Below are positions 47,771 to 57,702 of a stretch of 64,000 bases of DNA, piece by piece (the stretch's first letter is position 1; each line of letters begins with the position of its first letter). Source of the DNA: Enterobacter sp. Ag1 (lineage in GTDB: Bacteria > Pseudomonadota > Gammaproteobacteria > Enterobacterales > Enterobacteriaceae); the NCBI GenBank assembly GCA_000277545.1, contig AKXM01000016.1, positions 62,001 through 126,000 on the forward strand. Direction: 5' to 3'. The position numbers and the translations under genes were made by a program. Under the pieces are notes generated by a model. It was not told the DNA's origin and ran no database searches. It saw only the letters and a list, made by a program, of their open reading frames with translations.

Positions 47771-48991
47771 TTATCCTAACAGGCTGTGGATACGCTGCAG
47801 GCCGGCGACCAGGCGATCCACTTCTTGTTCGGTATTGTACATGGCAAAGGAGGCGCGGCACATGGCCGGGACGCTGTAGAACGCCATCAGCGGCATGGCG
47901 CAATGGTGCCCGGTGCGAACCGCGATGCCGTAGTTGTCGAGGAAGCTGCCGACGTCATAGGCATGATGTTTCCCGAGATTAAACGCCAACACACCACGGC
48001 GCTCTGCCGGGCCGTATACGGTGAGATCGGGCACGGCCTGCAGCGCGTGTTGAGCATAGCGCATCAGGTTGCGTTCATACTCGCCAACCGCCTCCATGCC
48101 CAGCCCTTCAACGTAGCTCAACGCTGCCCCAAGGCCGATAATGCCAGCCGTGTTTGGCGTCCCGGCTTCAAAGCGCCACGGGGCTGCGGCGTAAGTCGTC
48201 CCTGCAGTCAGGCTGACGGTAGCAATCATCGACCCACCGCCTTCCCATGGCGGCATATCCTGCAGAATGCTTTCTTTCACATACAACACGCCAATCCCCG
48301 TTGGCCCGTAAATCTTGTGCCCGGAGAAAAGATAAAAATCGCAGTCCAGCGCCGCCACATCCGTGACGTGGTGCATCACCGCTTGTGCGCCATCCACCAG
48401 CACTTTGACGCCCGCCTGATGCGCGGTAGCGATCATCTCCTTCACCGGGTTTTCGGTACCGAGCACGTTAGAAACGTGGGCAATCGCCAACAGTTTTGTG
48501 CGCTCGTCAATCAGCGTCGGGAAGACATCAAGCTGCAGCGTGCCGTCCTGGTTGAGCGGGATAACGCGCAGCTCCGCGCCGGTACGCTCACACAGCATCT
48601 GCCACGGCACGATGTTAGCGTGGTGTTCCATGGCGCTGATGATGATGTTATCCCCGGCCTGGACGTTGGCGCTGCCCCAGCTATTGGCCACGAGGTTTAT
48701 CCCCTCGGTGGTACCACGCACAAAGACAATCTCTTCCGGTTTTGCCGCGTTGATAAAGCGTGCCGCCTGACTGCGCACGTTTTCCATCAGGGTGGTTGCT
48801 TCTGCGCTCAGAGTATGAATGCCACGGTGCACTGCGGCATACCCATGGCGATAAAACTCAAGCTCGGCGTCAATCACCGCCTGTGGTTTCTGCGCGCTGG
48901 CGGCGCTGTCCAGATAGGCCAGCGGCTGGCCGTTGACCTCACGGCTCAGAATCGGGAAATCAGCCCTGACCTGCTCAATTGAAAAACTCAT
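47771..48991 (-). CDS. sufS: Cysteine desulfurase SufS
   Basis: A 406-residue PLP enzyme that removes sulfur from cysteine for Fe-S assembly under iron or oxidative stress. The PLP Lys226 ([10 protein letters not shown]) and the persulfide Cys364 (GHHCAMPLM) are at the E. coli numbers. It overlaps sufD by four bases and is followed by its activator sufE. Confidence 0.98.
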   Translation of the reverse strand: MSFSIEQVRADFPILSREVNGQPLAYLDSAASAQKPQAVIDAELEFYRHGYAAVHRGIHTLSAEATTLMENVRSQAARFINAAKPEEIVFVRGTTEGINLVANSWGSANVQAGDNIIISAMEHHANIVPWQMLCERTGAELRVIPLNQDGTLQLDVFPTLIDERTKLLAIAHVSNVLGTENPVKEMIATAHQAGVKVLVDGAQAVMHHVTDVAALDCDFYLFSGHKIYGPTGIGVLYVKESILQDMPPWEGGGSMIATVSLTAGTTYAAAPWRFEAGTPNTAGIIGLGAALSYVEGLGMEAVGEYERNLMRYAQHALQAVPDLTVYGPAERRGVLAFNLGKHHAYDVGSFLDNYGIAVRTGHHCAMPLMAFYSVPAMCRASFAMYNTEQEVDRLVAGLQRIHSLLG

Positions 48992-50268
48992 GCCTCGCCC
49001 CCTGCAAAGCGCCGGGCGATACGTGCCAGCACCTGCTGTTTTAAGGCCTCGTCGCGAATACTTTCGGTAAGCTCTGCGGCAAAGGCGAAGATTATCATCT
49101 GCTGTGCAGCCTGTTCGCTGATACCACGGGAGCGCAGGTAGAACATCTGTTCGTCATCAATGCGCCCAATGGTTGCGCCATGGCTGCACTTCACGTCATC
49201 GGCGTAGATTTCCAGCTGTGGCTTGGTGTCCACCTCCGCCAGGCGGCCAAGCAACAGGTTATTGTTGGTCATCTGCCCGTCGGTTTTAATCGCGTGCTGA
49301 GCCACTTTGATCATGCCGTTAAACACCGCCCGGCCCTTATCACGCACGATGGTTTTATGCAGCTGGCGGCTGTTGCAGTAGCCCTTGTTGTGCTCAAGCC
49401 AGGTTCGGGTGTCGCACACCTCGTTATTTACCGGCAGCGCCAGACTGTTGATGTGCAGCTGGTTGTTCTCGCCGTTAAGCTGCGTGCTGGTGTTGTGGCG
49501 CAGCACTGCGGCCCCCAACAGGAAGCTGTGGCTGCTCACCGTCGAGTCCTGCTCAATCAGTAGATCGTTGTGCGCAAAGTGGTAGCTGGCGGCATTTTCA
49601 AACGCCAGCTTGTAGTGGCTAAGCTGCGCGTTGGCGGCCACTTCGGCGGTAAATCGTGCGCCGGTGAAATGCGCCGCCTCGTCAAGGCTGACGAAGTGCT
49701 CCATCACCGTGGCCTGAGCGCCCTGCTCAAGGATCAGGTGGTGACGGTAATGCGCCGTCGCCATCTCCTGCGCCTTGCTGCCGCGCGTGACGTGCATCAG
49801 CAACAGCGCTTTTTCAGGCTGCGTGTTAGGCGCCACGCGAATATGCGTCACGGTCTCCGCCAGGCTTTCCGTCAGGTGCAGGAACACTTCGCCCTGAACC
49901 GGCGCGGGCAGCGTCTGGCGGTTATCGTCGATACTGATCACAAAACCGCTGTCGGCGATGTCATCGCTCAGTTCGGCGCTGAAATGCCCGTCAACAAACA
50001 CCAACCGCAGCGCGTCTACAGGCAGGGCAAGCTCGTCACGCTGTTGCGCACTTAAAGGCGACTGAGGCGCAAAGACAAACTGGTTATTCAGCAACCCGTC
50101 GAGCGGCGTGTATTTCCAGTTTTCATGCTTGCGTGTCGGTAAACCCAGGCGCAACAGCTGCTGCATATGCTGCTGGGCCACCTGCGAGCGGCCCGTGCCC
50201 TGAGCTTCAAACAGATGATGCCACTGCTGGAGCGCGTTGCCGTTACTGCTGTTCGGTAAGCCAGCCAT
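48988..50268 (-). CDS. sufD: Fe-S assembly scaffold subunit SufD
   Basis: A 426-residue beta-helix subunit of the SufBC2D scaffold. The C-terminal segment [25 protein letters not shown] (about 361-385) contains the conserved His implicated in cluster assembly. The start [10 protein letters not shown] overlaps the sufC end by 26 bases, as in E. coli. It is a few residues longer than the E. coli protein. Confidence 0.97.
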   Translation of the reverse strand: MAGLPNSSNGNALQQWHHLFEAQGTGRSQVAQQHMQQLLRLGLPTRKHENWKYTPLDGLLNNQFVFAPQSPLSAQQRDELALPVDALRLVFVDGHFSAELSDDIADSGFVISIDDNRQTLPAPVQGEVFLHLTESLAETVTHIRVAPNTQPEKALLLMHVTRGSKAQEMATAHYRHHLILEQGAQATVMEHFVSLDEAAHFTGARFTAEVAANAQLSHYKLAFENAASYHFAHNDLLIEQDSTVSSHSFLLGAAVLRHNTSTQLNGENNQLHINSLALPVNNEVCDTRTWLEHNKGYCNSRQLHKTIVRDKGRAVFNGMIKVAQHAIKTDGQMTNNNLLLGRLAEVDTKPQLEIYADDVKCSHGATIGRIDDEQMFYLRSRGISEQAAQQMIIFAFAAELTESIRDEALKQQVLARIARRFAGGEA

Positions 50269-50989
50269 AACCCTGCTCCTCCAGTTGTTTCACCAGGCTG
50301 AAATCGCCAGATTTAACGATGCGCCCCTGATACAGCACGTGAACAAAGTCCGGCTTGATGTAGTCGAGGATACGCTGGTAGTGGGTGACCACGATAAATG
50401 AACGCTTGCCGTCACGCAGCGAGTTAACGCCTTCGGCCACAATCTTCAGGGCATCAATATCCAGCCCGGAGTCGGTTTCATCGAGAATACACAGCTCCGG
50501 CTCCAGCACCGCCATTTGCAGAATGTCGTTACGCTTTTTCTCGCCGCCGGAGAAGCCGACGTTCACCGAGCGGGTGAGTAAATCTTCCGGCATTTGCAGC
50601 AGCTTGATTTTCTCTTCCATCAGATCCTGAAAATCAAAGCGATCCAGCGACTCGAGGCCCCGGTATTCCCGCACCGCATTCAGCGCGGTTTGCAGGAAGA
50701 ACTGGTTGCTGACGCCGGGAATTTCCACCGGGTACTGGAAGGCCATAAAAATACCTTCGCCGGAGCGGTCTTCCGGCGACAGTTCCAGCAGGTCTTTGCC
50801 GTTGAACTGCACCGATCCGCCGGTCACTTCGTAGTCTTCACGACCGGCAAGCGTGGCGGATAAGGTACTTTTCCCGGAGCCGTTTGGCCCCATGATGGCG
50901 TGAACTTCGCCCGGCTTCACTTCGAGGTTTAAGCCACGCAGGATCTCTTTATCCTCAACGCTGACCTGTAAATCTTTAATGCTTAACAT
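50243..50989 (-). CDS. sufC: Fe-S assembly ATPase SufC
   Basis: A 248-residue ABC-type ATPase that drives conformational change in SufBC2D. Walker A is GPNGSGKST, the signature FSGGEKKR, Walker B CILDETDSGLD, and the switch His is in VVTHYQR. It starts 16 bases after sufB and overlaps sufD. Confidence 0.98.
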   Translation of the reverse strand: MLSIKDLQVSVEDKEILRGLNLEVKPGEVHAIMGPNGSGKSTLSATLAGREDYEVTGGSVQFNGKDLLELSPEDRSGEGIFMAFQYPVEIPGVSNQFFLQTALNAVREYRGLESLDRFDFQDLMEEKIKLLQMPEDLLTRSVNVGFSGGEKKRNDILQMAVLEPELCILDETDSGLDIDALKIVAEGVNSLRDGKRSFIVVTHYQRILDYIKPDFVHVLYQGRIVKSGDFSLVKQLEEQGYGWLTEQQ

Positions 50990-51005
50990 AGTTTTCCCTT
51001 AATCC

Positions 51006-52487
51006 TTAACCGACGCTGTGTTCGAGGCTGATGGCTAATAATTTTTGTGCTTCCACCGCGAATTCGAGCGGTAACTCTGAGAACACGTCTTTGCAGAACC
51101 CGTTGACGATCATCGAGATGGCGTCATCTTCGCTGATGCCACGCTGCAGGCAATAGAACAGCTGATCTTCACCAATGCGCGACGTGGTGGCTTCGTGCTC
51201 CAGCTGCGCCGTGTTGTTGCGGCACTCCACGTACGGGAAGGTGTGCGCCCCGCTGTCCGGCCCGATCAACATCGAGTCGCACTGGGTGAAGTTACGAGCG
51301 TTGGTCGCGGTGGGCATGATTTTCACCAGGCCGCGGTAGCTGTTCTGGCTATGACCGGCGGAGATCCCTTTCGAGATGATCGTCGATTTTGTGTTCTTGC
51401 CGATGTGGATCATTTTGGTGCCGGTGTCCGCCTGCTGATGACCGGAGGTCAGCGCCACGGAGAAGAACTCGCCGATGGAGTTATCGCCACGCAGGATCAC
51501 GCTCGGGTACTTCCAGGTGATGGCAGAGCCGGTTTCTGACTGTGTCCAGGACATCTTGCTGTTCTCACCTTCGCACAGGGCGCGCTTGGTGACGAAGTTC
51601 AGGATGCCGCCGGTGTTGTTATCCCCCGGGAACCAGTTTTGCACCGTGGAGTACTTCACTTCCGCATCGCGGTGAATAATCACTTCCACTACGGCGGCGT
51701 GGAGCTGGTAGCTGTCGCGCACTGGTGCAGAACAGCCCTCGATGTAGCTCACATAGCTGCCTTCATCCGCCACTAAAATAGTGCGCTCGAACTGACCGGT
51801 TTTTTCCGCGTTGATACGGAAATAGGTGGACAGCTCCATCGGGCAGCGCACGCCTTTCGGGATGTAAATAAAGGTGCCGTCAGAGGCCACCGCGGCGTTA
51901 AGCGCGGCGAAGAAGTTATCGTTAGACGGCACCACGGTACCCAGGTATTTTTTGACCAGTTCCGGGTAATCGTGAATCGCCTCGCCGAAGGAGCAGAAGA
52001 TAATGCCCTGCTCGGAGAGTTTTTCGCGGTAAGTGGTTGCCACAGACACGGAGTCAAAAATGGCGTCAACAGCCACTTCGCTACCTTCGCGCACCGGTAC
52101 ACCAAGCTGCTTAAACGCGTCTTCGACTTCGTTCGTCAGGAAAGCATTAGGTGGCTGTTGCACCGCTCCGGGCTGGGACGCACAGGTGTCGTCGCAGCTC
52201 CCGCAGGATGGTGCGGAGTAATAGCTGTAATCCTGGTAATTCAGTTTGTCGTAATTCGCCTTCAGCCAGTGCGGCTCTTCCATTTTCAACCATGCATGGA
52301 AGGCGTTGAGACGAAACTCCAGCATCCATTCGGGCTCGTTACGACGGGCAGAGATTGCCCGAACCACCTCTTCGTTTATGCCCTTCGCCAGCTGCTCGGT
52401 CTGCAGCTCGGTGAAAAAGCCCTCTTTATAATTGAGGTTGCCGGTCCAGGTTTTGACATCGTCAGTTGCTTCAGTATTACGAGACAT
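51006..52487 (-). CDS. sufB: Fe-S assembly scaffold subunit SufB
   Basis: A 493-residue scaffold subunit on which clusters form with SufC and SufD. The Cys equivalent to E. coli Cys405 (NFTQCDSM, here Cys403) and the [13 protein letters not shown] segment are conserved. The nearby non-essential NCG of E. coli reads DSG. The N-terminal CGSCDDTC motif is present. The frame is open to 52526, but the ATG at 52487 gives [12 protein letters not shown], the known start. It is separated from sufA by 8 bases. Confidence 0.97.
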   Translation of the reverse strand: MSRNTEATDDVKTWTGNLNYKEGFFTELQTEQLAKGINEEVVRAISARRNEPEWMLEFRLNAFHAWLKMEEPHWLKANYDKLNYQDYSYYSAPSCGSCDDTCASQPGAVQQPPNAFLTNEVEDAFKQLGVPVREGSEVAVDAIFDSVSVATTYREKLSEQGIIFCSFGEAIHDYPELVKKYLGTVVPSNDNFFAALNAAVASDGTFIYIPKGVRCPMELSTYFRINAEKTGQFERTILVADEGSYVSYIEGCSAPVRDSYQLHAAVVEVIIHRDAEVKYSTVQNWFPGDNNTGGILNFVTKRALCEGENSKMSWTQSETGSAITWKYPSVILRGDNSIGEFFSVALTSGHQQADTGTKMIHIGKNTKSTIISKGISAGHSQNSYRGLVKIMPTATNARNFTQCDSMLIGPDSGAHTFPYVECRNNTAQLEHEATTSRIGEDQLFYCLQRGISEDDAISMIVNGFCKDVFSELPLEFAVEAQKLLAISLEHSVG

Positions 52488-52495
52488 AGTACCGC

Positions 52496-52864
52496 CTATA
52501 CCCCAAAGCTTTCGCCGCAGCCGCATTCGTGCTGCGCTTTCGGGTTATTAAATTTAAAGATCTGATTCAGGCCTTCACGCACGTAATCCACTTCCGTGCC
52601 GTCGATAAAAGGCATGGCGGAGAGCGGCACCCACAGGCGCGCGCCGTCAAACTCATAGACCAGATCGTCCGGCTTCGGCTCGGTGACCGTGTCCAGCACG
52701 TAGCCAAAGCCAGCGCAGCCCGTCTGTTTGATACTCAGACGGATGCCTTTAAGCTCGGATTGTTTGGCGGCCAGATCGCGGATATGCGCGCTGGCGGCCG
52801 GGGTCAGGGTCAGCCCCTGCCAGGCAAAATCATTGGGATCAAAGGAACCGGTTTGCACATCCAT
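52496..52864 (-). CDS. sufA: A-type Fe-S carrier SufA
   Basis: A 122-residue carrier that accepts Fe-S clusters from SufBCD and delivers them to apoproteins. The three A-type cysteines are in [10 protein letters not shown] (Cys50) and the C-terminal [10 protein letters not shown] (Cys114, Cys116). It is the first gene of the suf operon, with a near-perfect Fur box 49 bases upstream of its start. Confidence 0.98.
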   Translation of the reverse strand: MDVQTGSFDPNDFAWQGLTLTPAASAHIRDLAAKQSELKGIRLSIKQTGCAGFGYVLDTVTEPKPDDLVYEFDGARLWVPLSAMPFIDGTEVDYVREGLNQIFKFNNPKAQHECGCGESFGV

Positions 52865-52913
52865 TCTTCACCTCATCATTCTCTGCGCCCGAAGGCCGAT
52901 ACCCTTATGTTAA

Positions 52914-52928
52914 TGATAACAATTATCA
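52914..52928. promoter_or_regulatory. Fur box upstream of sufA
   Basis: TGATAAC-A-ATTATCA matches the Fur 7-1-7 inverted repeat TGATAAT-N-ATTATCA at 13 of 14 positions. Its place before sufA fits derepression of suf under iron starvation. IscR and OxyR sites, known in E. coli, were not assigned. Confidence 0.85.
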
Positions 52929-52942
52929 ATACAACGTTATGA

Positions 52943-53229
52943 AAACAGGGGTATTCGCGAAACGCTGGTTTTTTGGGCGTCTTTACTAAGGATAGACCGT
53001 CATGAAACTCTTGCCGATGGCGAAAAGAGCTGTTTAAGCCACTGGTGTAAAAGGAAATATCAAAGATGAAAAACGCCTGAACCGGGCAAGATAAAAGATG
53101 TATAGAAAATATCTATTTATGTGATTGGAAGCGCATTGAATGCGAAATTAGCGCCATAAAGTACCAGTAATTTTCAGTTTTACGGGAACAAGAAGAGGTG
53201 CGGTCGCAGGGGGATTAAGGTATCTGTTC
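52943..53229. other. Intergenic between the suf promoter and the YadA-like gene
   Basis: About 290 bases without a supportable gene. A start codon at 53001 opens only 11 codons. No hairpin or repeat of note was seen before the terminator at 53230-53275. Confidence 0.45.
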
Positions 53230-53275
53230 AGAAAAATCCGCCCCCTGGTTACCAGGGCATAAGGTTAACCAGGGG
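53230..53275 (-). terminator. Terminator of the YadA-like gene
   Basis: On the - strand CCCCTGGTTA (53275-53266) pairs with TAACCAGGGG (53251-53242) over a 14-base loop, then GCGGATTTTTC. It lies 26 bases after the stop. Confidence 0.65.
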
Positions 53276-53301
53276 AACTGAGTTAGCTATGTTGAGCTGC
53301 A

Positions 53302-54147
53302 TTACCACTCAAAGTTGACTGCCGCATTGTATGTCACGGCCTTGAAGTCTTCGGTATTGGTTGAAATCCCGGCCTTCGCGGCGACATTTTCATTGAACCG
53401 ATACCCGCTACCAATGGCCATCGCGCTGGTAGATTCATACCCGCCGAGCGAGCCAGAAAGGTTGAATTTGCCAACGCTGTAGGGCTGGAAAAGCCCTGAG
53501 AGCGCCGCCTGGGAGGCAAACCCACGCTTCATTTTGTGATCCAGTTTATCCACGCGGTTACCGAGATGGTTAAGATCGCCATTAAGCTGGGTGATGGAGT
53601 CCTGGAACTGAGCATTGCTCCTGGCCTGACTCTGGTTAATGGTATTCTGCTGCGTATTCAGATTTGCCTGAGACTGGTTAATGGCCCCCTGCTGATTGTT
53701 CAGATTTGCCTGAGTCTGATTAATGGCCCCCTGCTGATTGTTCAGATTTGCCTGGGTCTGATTAATGGCCCCCTGCTGATTGTTGACGTTAGCCTGGTTC
53801 GCATTAACCGTGGACTGCTGTTGATTCACCGCATTCTGCTGGCTATTTACGCTGTTCTGGTTCTCATTCCACTCGGCCTGCTTGACGTTGGTGGCATTCT
53901 GCCGATCGTTGAGCATTTTTTGTTGGTCATTGACTGTCTGCTGTTTTTGAATGCTTTCATTCAGCGCTGAATCAATGGTATCAACGTTATTTTTAATATC
54001 ACCGAAATTTCCATTGGTTTTATCAGCATCAGCATGTGAGTTACTGGAAGTCACGTCTGATGACCAGTCCCCCCATTCAAGAGCAGAGACAGACTGGGTG
54101 ACTAATAATCCAGAAACAAGAAAGGCCAACAAAGACTTATTATTCAT
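53302..54147 (-). CDS. Small YadA-like trimeric-autotransporter-type protein
   Basis: A 281-residue secreted protein. The signal peptide [22 protein letters not shown] (about 1-22) is followed by a polar, Asn/Gln-rich coiled-coil stalk (about 55-190) with 14-residue repeats such as [14 protein letters not shown]. The C-terminal anchor of about 85 residues starts at [19 protein letters not shown] and ends in the aromatic NFEW, like YadA barrels. There is no separate globular head, so it is a minimal adhesin-like protein. GGAG and a TATAAT lie upstream. A host or surface role is inferred, not shown. Confidence 0.78.
   Translation of the reverse strand: MNNKSLLAFLVSGLLVTQSVSALEWGDWSSDVTSSNSHADADKTNGNFGDIKNNVDTIDSALNESIQKQQTVNDQQKMLNDRQNATNVKQAEWNENQNSVNSQQNAVNQQQSTVNANQANVNNQQGAINQTQANLNNQQGAINQTQANLNNQQGAINQSQANLNTQQNTINQSQARSNAQFQDSITQLNGDLNHLGNRVDKLDHKMKRGFASQAALSGLFQPYSVGKFNLSGSLGGYESTSAMAIGSGYRFNENVAAKAGISTNTEDFKAVTYNAAVNFEW
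53657..53782. repeat. Three tandem 42-bp repeats in the YadA-like gene
   Basis: Units start at 53657, 53699 and 53741 and differ by only a few bases. Diverged copies flank them on both sides. Each encodes 14 residues of the coiled-coil stalk, so gain or loss of units keeps the frame and changes stalk length. Confidence 0.88.
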
Positions 54148-54640
54148 TAAAATTACTCCATTATTATAATAAAACCATTACTGTGCGGAGAAATTATTCA
54201 TAAATAGAATTAACAAGGCAACACAGAAATAATGATAAAAATAGCCTGAAGTGAATATTCCTATCCATAAAAAATAAAATTAACCCGTTGTTTTTAAAGC
54301 AAAAAAAAAACAAAAAAATAACAAATTTGACATAAACAAACACATCAAAAACCACCAGACTTTCAGAATTCACCTCGGGCAAAAGTGGTAAAAAATCGAT
54401 AATAAAAATCAGATTTAGCAATAAGAGAAAACCATACACATACCAAAAAAAAAAGATAAATAGATGAGATGAAGATCAGTTAGCTTTTATTGACGACTCT
54501 CATTACCTTCCATCGCTTTAACGTCAAATTTCCCGCAGCCTGTATGCGACAGGCTAACCCTCTGCCCTGAGATAAGAATGGCGTGAAAATATTCCGATTT
54601 ATCGACTATCCTCCTGTTAAGAAAAAAGGAGCTTAGCCTG
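54148..54640. other. Very AT-rich divergent region
   Basis: Between the YadA-like gene and the ABC1 kinase gene. It is strongly AT-rich at 54170-54460 with A runs at 54300-54320 and 54446-54454. TATAAT on the - strand (54168-54163) may be the YadA-like promoter. A hydrophobic 81-codon frame at 54194-54439 on the - strand looks like an effect of composition. The base bias suggests acquired DNA and a likely H-NS target. Confidence 0.6.
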
Positions 54641-56281
54641 ATGCTGAAAATGATTATGGTCACCGCCCGCGATGGCGTGAGGCTGCAGGAAATTATCGGT
54701 GTTTTCCTTCGCTATGGATTGCAGGACATTGTGCGTTTGCTGGGCCTGGCCTCGCTGCATGACAAAATTCGCGGCGGCAGCCAACACGATGCTTTACCGA
54801 TGCCGCAGCGCCTGTGCGCGGCGCTGGAAGAACTGGGCCCGACGTTCGTTAAGCTCGGGCAAATCCTCTCAACCCGTAGCGACCTGCTTGACCCCGCATG
54901 GACGGAAGCGCTTAGCCAGTTGAATTCGAGCGCCAGCCCTCTGCCCTGGCCGCAGCTTGAACCAGGCGTTGTAGCGACGCTCGGGGCTTCACCTGCGGAG
55001 GTTTTCGCTATCTTTGATGAAACCCCGCTGGCCAGTGGCTCGATAGCACAAATTCACCGGGCCACGCTGAAAAATGGCGACGAGGTTATCGTCAAAATTC
55101 AGCGCCCCGGGATTGAAACAACCCTCAAGGCCGACCTGCGTTTACTCCGTTACCTGGCGGAAAGTCTGGAGCAGCAGAGCGCGGGGCTGGCTCGCTTTCA
55201 GCCGGTGATGCTGGTGCGTTATCTGGAAAACGCCCTGAATCAGGAACTGGATTTTTGCCATGAAGCAGCCAACGGGGAAAAGATTTATCAGTTTTTCGCC
55301 GACAACGACGACGTCGTCATCCCCAGGATTTATTGGGACTGGTGCCACCCTACGCTGATGGTACAGGCATTTTTGCCCGGCGTGGCGCCGGTTGACGGCC
55401 TGCAGCTTGCCGCCGCCGGGTTTGATGGCCCCTTGTTGGCGCGTAAAGGCGCGACAGCGTTTATCAATATGCTCTTTGATCTGCGGACTTACCACGCAGA
55501 TCCGCATCCCGGCAACGTCATGGCCCTGGCGGGCAACCGGGTCGGCTTCATTGATTTCGGCATGGTGGGAAGCCTGAGCCAGGCGCGACGCGACGAGCTG
55601 CTGTCGCTGATTTATGCCATCAGCGAGCGTGACGCCAGCGGGATTGTCGATGCCCTCATCGCCTGGAGTGGCCAGGAGACAGTAGATCTTACCGAACTGG
55701 AACTTGCAGCCAGCTATTTTCTGCAAAAACAGGGCAATCTCCCGCTACAGCTGGGAAAAGCACTGACCGATATGCTTTCCACCGTCCGGGAATTCCAGCT
55801 GGCGCTGCCGCCGGATTTGGTTTTATTGTTTAAGGCGTTGATCACCGCGGACGGCGTATTGCTGAGAATGGATCCGCAGTTCGACATTATTCGCATTCTT
55901 CGCCCGGTGATTAAGCGGGAGCTGTTAAAACGCTATACCCGCCTCGGAAGCCGCAGACGCCTGCTTAAACTCGGCAACCAGCTTCTTGAGGGAGGTGATT
56001 CGCTGCCGCAGACCCTACGTCTGGTGATGCAAAGGCTTCGTCACGGTAAGTTGCACGCGGACATTAACGTAGAGAATATTAACCAGCTCGGAAAGTCGCT
56101 TGAGCGAGCGGCCTCTACTCTGGCGCTCGCCCTTGTTTTAGCCGCCCTGACAATCGCGATAGCTCCATGGCTGCTCGGGTTGAACTGGACGCTGTTTGGC
56201 ATCCCATTTTTCCCTGTACTTGGCTTGTTGTGTGCTATTGCGGGAAGCGCATGGCTAGTTATTCGGTTGTTAAGGCGATGA
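54641..56281 (+). CDS. ABC1/UbiB-family atypical kinase-like protein
   Basis: A 546-residue protein of the ABC1/ADCK/UbiB family. The KxGQ motif is in FVKLGQILSTRSDLL (about 70-84) and the Ala-rich loop appears as LASGSIAQIHRA. The ATP Lys is in VIVKIQRP, the catalytic-loop equivalent is ADPHPGN, and the metal site is DFGMVG. Two C-terminal membrane helices (about 492-543) match UbiB layout. Enteric UbiB for ubiquinone synthesis normally lies with ubiE, so this is probably an extra paralogue of unknown role. GGAG lies 10 bases before the ATG. Confidence 0.85.
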   Translation: MLKMIMVTARDGVRLQEIIGVFLRYGLQDIVRLLGLASLHDKIRGGSQHDALPMPQRLCAALEELGPTFVKLGQILSTRSDLLDPAWTEALSQLNSSASPLPWPQLEPGVVATLGASPAEVFAIFDETPLASGSIAQIHRATLKNGDEVIVKIQRPGIETTLKADLRLLRYLAESLEQQSAGLARFQPVMLVRYLENALNQELDFCHEAANGEKIYQFFADNDDVVIPRIYWDWCHPTLMVQAFLPGVAPVDGLQLAAAGFDGPLLARKGATAFINMLFDLRTYHADPHPGNVMALAGNRVGFIDFGMVGSLSQARRDELLSLIYAISERDASGIVDALIAWSGQETVDLTELELAASYFLQKQGNLPLQLGKALTDMLSTVREFQLALPPDLVLLFKALITADGVLLRMDPQFDIIRILRPVIKRELLKRYTRLGSRRRLLKLGNQLLEGGDSLPQTLRLVMQRLRHGKLHADINVENINQLGKSLERAASTLALALVLAALTIAIAPWLLGLNWTLFGIPFFPVLGLLCAIAGSAWLVIRLLRR

Positions 56282-56283
56282 GA

Positions 56284-56318
56284 TTTACGACATCGGAGCC
56301 AGGTTCCGATGTCGTAAA
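56284..56318. repeat. Perfect 14-pair hairpin between convergent genes
   Basis: TTTACGACATCGGA (56284-56297) and TCCGATGTCGTAAA (56305-56318) enclose GCCAGGT. It fills the whole gap between the ABC1 kinase stop and the CPBP stop. Neither strand has a U run after the stem, so it is not a standard intrinsic terminator. Confidence 0.75.
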
Positions 56319-56321
56319 AAA

Positions 56322-57149
56322 TTAGTGCACAGAATGCTGCAGCACCGGATAGGTAAACAGCAATAAATGGGTCATATTCAGCCCGACATGAAACGCCACG
56401 GCAACCCACAGCCGCCCGCTCCACATCCACGTCAGGCCGTAAATAAGCCCCGCCAGTGCGGCAAAAACAATCAGCAGCGGGCCACCGGCGAAATGCAGTC
56501 CGCCAAATATCGCGGCTGAAATAATCAGCGCCACAACCGGGTGCATAAAGCCGGATAAACGCTGCTGGAGATACCCCCGGAAGAGCGCTTCCTCCGCCAG
56601 CGAAACAAAGAAAATATTTGCGAACAGGAACGGCGGCAGCCACTGCGGGAAATGAGGTTCAATCTTTAAGCCACCCAAAGCTACCGCCAATAGCAACAGC
56701 CCTGGGATCAAAGCAATCAGCAAGATCCACCAGAGCTTAGCGGGCTGATATTTCGGCTCGCTGACGAACAGCGACTTCATCATCACCAGCAAAATAAAGG
56801 GCACCAGCGCTTTGTCGAAGTTGTAATACATGGAAAACGGCGCACTTTGCGGCCCGGCGGTCACCGAGTCCAGCACCTTTGGATTATGGAAACCGGGAAT
56901 AACATGGATGGTCAGCGCTACTGCGGCGGCGACCAGCAAAAATTCAAGCACATAGCGCACGGGCTTTCTGTTTGCGGCTTTTAAATAAGCGACGGCAAGA
57001 GCGGTCATTACCGCCAGTGAAGCCAGTGCCCGCCAGTCGAGTACACCGTCAACGGCACCCCATACCACGGTCACCAGTAATAATCCGAGGGAAATCTTTT
57101 TATTAAATTGTAAAACCAGTAAGGCGGCTGCCAGCAATATCCACATCAT
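56322..57149 (-). CDS. CPBP-family intramembrane glutamic endopeptidase
   Basis: A 275-residue membrane protein with about eight hydrophobic segments. It carries the CPBP (Abi/CaaX) signature: EEALFRGYLQQ near residues 188-198, GGLHFAGG near 217-224 and FHVGLNM near 255-261. Such enzymes include CaaX-like proteases and bacteriocin self-immunity proteins. No bacteriocin gene is visible here. Two ATGs (57149 and 57146) are usable after AAGGA. It is convergent with the ABC1 kinase gene. Confidence 0.88.
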   Translation of the reverse strand: MMWILLAAALLVLQFNKKISLGLLLVTVVWGAVDGVLDWRALASLAVMTALAVAYLKAANRKPVRYVLEFLLVAAAVALTIHVIPGFHNPKVLDSVTAGPQSAPFSMYYNFDKALVPFILLVMMKSLFVSEPKYQPAKLWWILLIALIPGLLLLAVALGGLKIEPHFPQWLPPFLFANIFFVSLAEEALFRGYLQQRLSGFMHPVVALIISAAIFGGLHFAGGPLLIVFAALAGLIYGLTWMWSGRLWVAVAFHVGLNMTHLLLFTYPVLQHSVH

Positions 57150-57291
57150 TTTTCCTTAAGCCTGAAAACATCATGAGGCAGGTTTTTTAACAAAATGGGT
57201 GGTGGATATATAGTTTTTTAAGGAAATAATCACAAATTAAAACAATCCCACGTCCCCGAGGGCTGAACGAGGGAATATTTTAGCCGTTGCT

Positions 57292-57702
57292 TTACACCAC
57301 CGCCGTAGTCAGGCGGGAGGTACAGCACAGCTGGTCTTGCTGATCGTAGATATCAATTTGCCACACCTGATGACGACGCCCCGCGTGCACCGCGCGACAA
57401 ACGCCCCGCACCACGCCTTCTCGCGCCGAGCGGATGTGGTTGGCGTTCACTTCCAGCCCAACCACCTTCTGGTCGCCTTCGGTGCACAGGTAGCCTGCTA
57501 CGGAACCCAGCGTTTCCGCCAGCACCACCGACGCGCCACCGTGCAGCAGGCCAAACGGCTGCCGGGTGCGCTCATCCACCGGCATGGTGGCCTCAATTTC
57601 GTTGTCGTCAAAACGCGTAAATTCAATGCCTACATGGCCGACCATATTGTTCGCGCCCATTTTATTGAGCGCGGCAAGCGTGGCTTCACGTCGCCAAATC
57701 AT
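57292..57702 (-). CDS. menI: 1,4-dihydroxy-2-naphthoyl-CoA thioesterase MenI (YdiI)
   Basis: A 136-residue hotdog-fold thioesterase of menaquinone synthesis that releases DHNA from its CoA ester. The catalytic Glu63 is in HGGASVVLAETLGS. The CoA-binding QVWQIDIYDQQ segment follows. It overlaps ydiJ by four bases (ATGA), as in E. coli. Confidence 0.96.
   Translation of the reverse strand: MIWRREATLAALNKMGANNMVGHVGIEFTRFDDNEIEATMPVDERTRQPFGLLHGGASVVLAETLGSVAGYLCTEGDQKVVGLEVNANHIRSAREGVVRGVCRAVHAGRRHQVWQIDIYDQQDQLCCTSRLTTAVV

Noticed and set aside
47786..48982. 398-codon open frame antisense to sufS
   Set aside because: It lies entirely over sufS, which has all catalytic residues. The product has no recognisable domain.
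54194..54439. 81-codon hydrophobic frame on the - strand
   Set aside because: Phe/Leu-rich because of A/T runs. It has no ribosome-binding site or family support.
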